From Candidatus Thorarchaeota archaeon (GTDB lineage Archaea > Asgardarchaeota > Thorarchaeia > Thorarchaeales > Thorarchaeaceae): a stretch of 13,601 nucleotides of DNA. Numbering within the stretch: position 1 is the stretch's first letter; each line of letters opens with the position of its first letter. The notes beneath the pieces were generated by a model. The model was not told where the DNA came from, did not search any database, and was given only the letters and a program-made list of their open reading frames with translations. A program made the position numbers and the translations under genes. The DNA lies in NCBI GenBank assembly GCA_016839345.1, contig JAEOUL010000200.1, positions 1 to 13,601 on the forward strand. Reading direction: 5' to 3'. This document shows positions 12,748 through 13,601 of the stretch, one piece after another.

Positions 12748-13601
12748 TCACAGCTTTCTTTTTCCGAGTAAGAACTCCTCTACCCATCGCTCAGCTCTAT
12801 ACATCGTCGTGGGTGTCGGAGGCATTTTGAATCCATAGGCTGAGATTGACTCTAGAGATCCACTTAGACCTCTCTTTAAGGCAAGTTTTGTACCTCGAAT
12901 TGCATCCATGAGAATAGGTCCTGCGTTTGGGCCATCAGTCACTTCCATTCTTATATCTATCTTGATAGGAGCTCCACCAAACTGGCGTCCGTTTATGTAG
13001 AAGTAGGAATCGCGGGAATTCGACATGAAATCAACAAAATCACTTGAACCAGCAACAATAGGTGCATCATATGGAAGGTCCTGACTCACTGCCTCGCTCT
13101 TAACACCTCTTTTCCGAAGCCTTCCTCTATGGTGTGAATCCAAGGACTCAGCCCCGCCACCAATATCAAGTTGGTAGCTCTGGTCAACCTTTACGCCTCT
13201 AGAAACTAAGAGCTGGAGAATGTTTCGATGAAGAACTGTAGAACCAAGCTGGTCCTGTATGTCGTCTCCAACTAGTGGTAGTCCTTTTTCTTCGAACTTC
13301 TTACTCCATTCAAGATCTGAAGCAATAGGAATGGGAGTACCATTGATATATGCACAACCCGCTTCAAGAGCAGCATTGGCATAATACTTGGTGGCTTTCT
13401 CAGCTGAGCCAGGAATTAGGTTGATAAGAATCTCTGCTCCGGAATCTATTATAACCTTGACAACATCAGCATCTTTCGCATTTGATTCAGTAACAAGAGC
13501 TCTAAGCATATCATCGAGACCATCAAGAGCTGGACCTTTCATGACCTCAATGCCTGTTTTTGGTACTTTCGCGAATTGCATTACATTGTTTGGTTTAGCA
13601 A
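12748..13601 (-). CDS. myo-inositol-1-phosphate synthase, 5' end outside window
   Basis: This enzyme converts glucose 6-phosphate to L-myo-inositol 1-phosphate with bound NAD and supplies inositol for archaeal phospholipids such as archaetidylinositol. The visible C-terminal portion shows family features: ALEAGCAYINGTPIPIAS, then GDDIQDQLGSTVLHRNILQL, SYQLDIGGGAESLDS, a basic stretch RGRLRKRGVKSEAV that should contain catalytic lysines, IKIDIRMEVTDGPNAGPILM and a C-terminal MPPTPTTMYRAERWVEEFL. The frame stays open from the ATG at 13581 to the window edge, and the N-terminal NAD-binding Rossmann motif is not present, so the true start lies beyond 13601 and roughly 80-100 residues are missing. 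It is the archaeal-size class, not the longer eukaryotic type. It converges on the exported-protein gene. Assignment is confident. Confidence 0.93.
   Translation of the reverse strand, partial: AKPNNVMQFAKVPKTGIEVMKGPALDGLDDMLRALVTESNAKDADVVKVIIDSGAEILINLIPGSAEKATKYYANAALEAGCAYINGTPIPIASDLEWSKKFEEKGLPLVGDDIQDQLGSTVLHRNILQLLVSRGVKVDQSYQLDIGGGAESLDSHHRGRLRKRGVKSEAVSQDLPYDAPIVAGSSDFVDFMSNSRDSYFYINGRQFGGAPIKIDIRMEVTDGPNAGPILMDAIRGTKLALKRGLSGSLESISAYGFKMPPTPTTMYRAERWVEEFLLGKRKL
12755..12763 (+). terminator. possible T-rich terminator after the exported protein gene
   Basis: TTTCTTTTT begins 16 bases after the stop of the exported-protein gene. It lies inside the 3' end of the convergent gene, so it may simply be the Lys/Arg-rich C-terminus of that protein seen from the other strand. 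Tentative. Confidence 0.2.

Overview
The window looks like chromosomal DNA of an Asgard archaeon, most plausibly of the Thorarchaeota type; the phylum is inferred and was not checked by phylogeny. The reasons are two Rab/Ras-like small GTPases next to archaeal housekeeping genes (archaeal-type PheS/PheT, aRF1, an archaeal myo-inositol-1-phosphate synthase), TATA-box promoters, GGTGA-type ribosome sites, and secreted or membrane proteins with N-glycosylation sequons. Genes are densely packed on both strands, several convergent pairs touch or overlap by a few bases, and there is no sign of recent mobile elements, tRNAs, rRNAs or CRISPR arrays.

Layout, left to right. (1) 1-968: 3' two-thirds of purA on the plus strand. 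(2) 970-2141, minus: a Rab-like GTPase followed by a four-to-five-helix membrane protein, probably one transcript. (3) 2317-3105, plus: an unrecognised protein with helical ends joined by a Pro/Ala/Glu linker. (4) 3102-4145, minus: a second Rab-like GTPase followed by a CBS-domain pair protein, probably one transcript. (5) 4260-7405, minus: pheS-pheT operon, preceded by a leader that holds a 17-codon mini-ORF with a strong ribosome site. (6) 7710-8789, plus: aRF1, with NIKS and GGQ motifs but without the zinc-ribbon minidomain. (7) 8797-9213, minus: a basic all-helical unknown. (8) 9273-10204, minus: a Cas4/RecB-like PD-(D/E)XK nuclease in two overlapping frames, with one transmembrane helix at the end of the first half and one at the start of the second. 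(9) 10344-11939, plus: an AbrB-like plus ACT-like protein, a VTT/DedA-type membrane protein and a CpXC zinc protein. (10) 12011-12739, plus: an exported, probably glycosylated unknown. (11) 12748-13601, minus: 3' part of inositol-phosphate synthase.

The themes are translation (PheRS, aRF1), small-GTPase modules each paired with a different partner, and envelope or membrane functions. The most unusual item is the split, membrane-anchored Cas4-like nuclease: the Fe-S cysteines and nuclease motifs are shared between two reading frames that overlap by GTGA, and hydrophobic segments meet exactly at the junction. A second recurring property is the use of TTG start codons behind GGTG/GGTGA ribosome sites, seen in four genes here.
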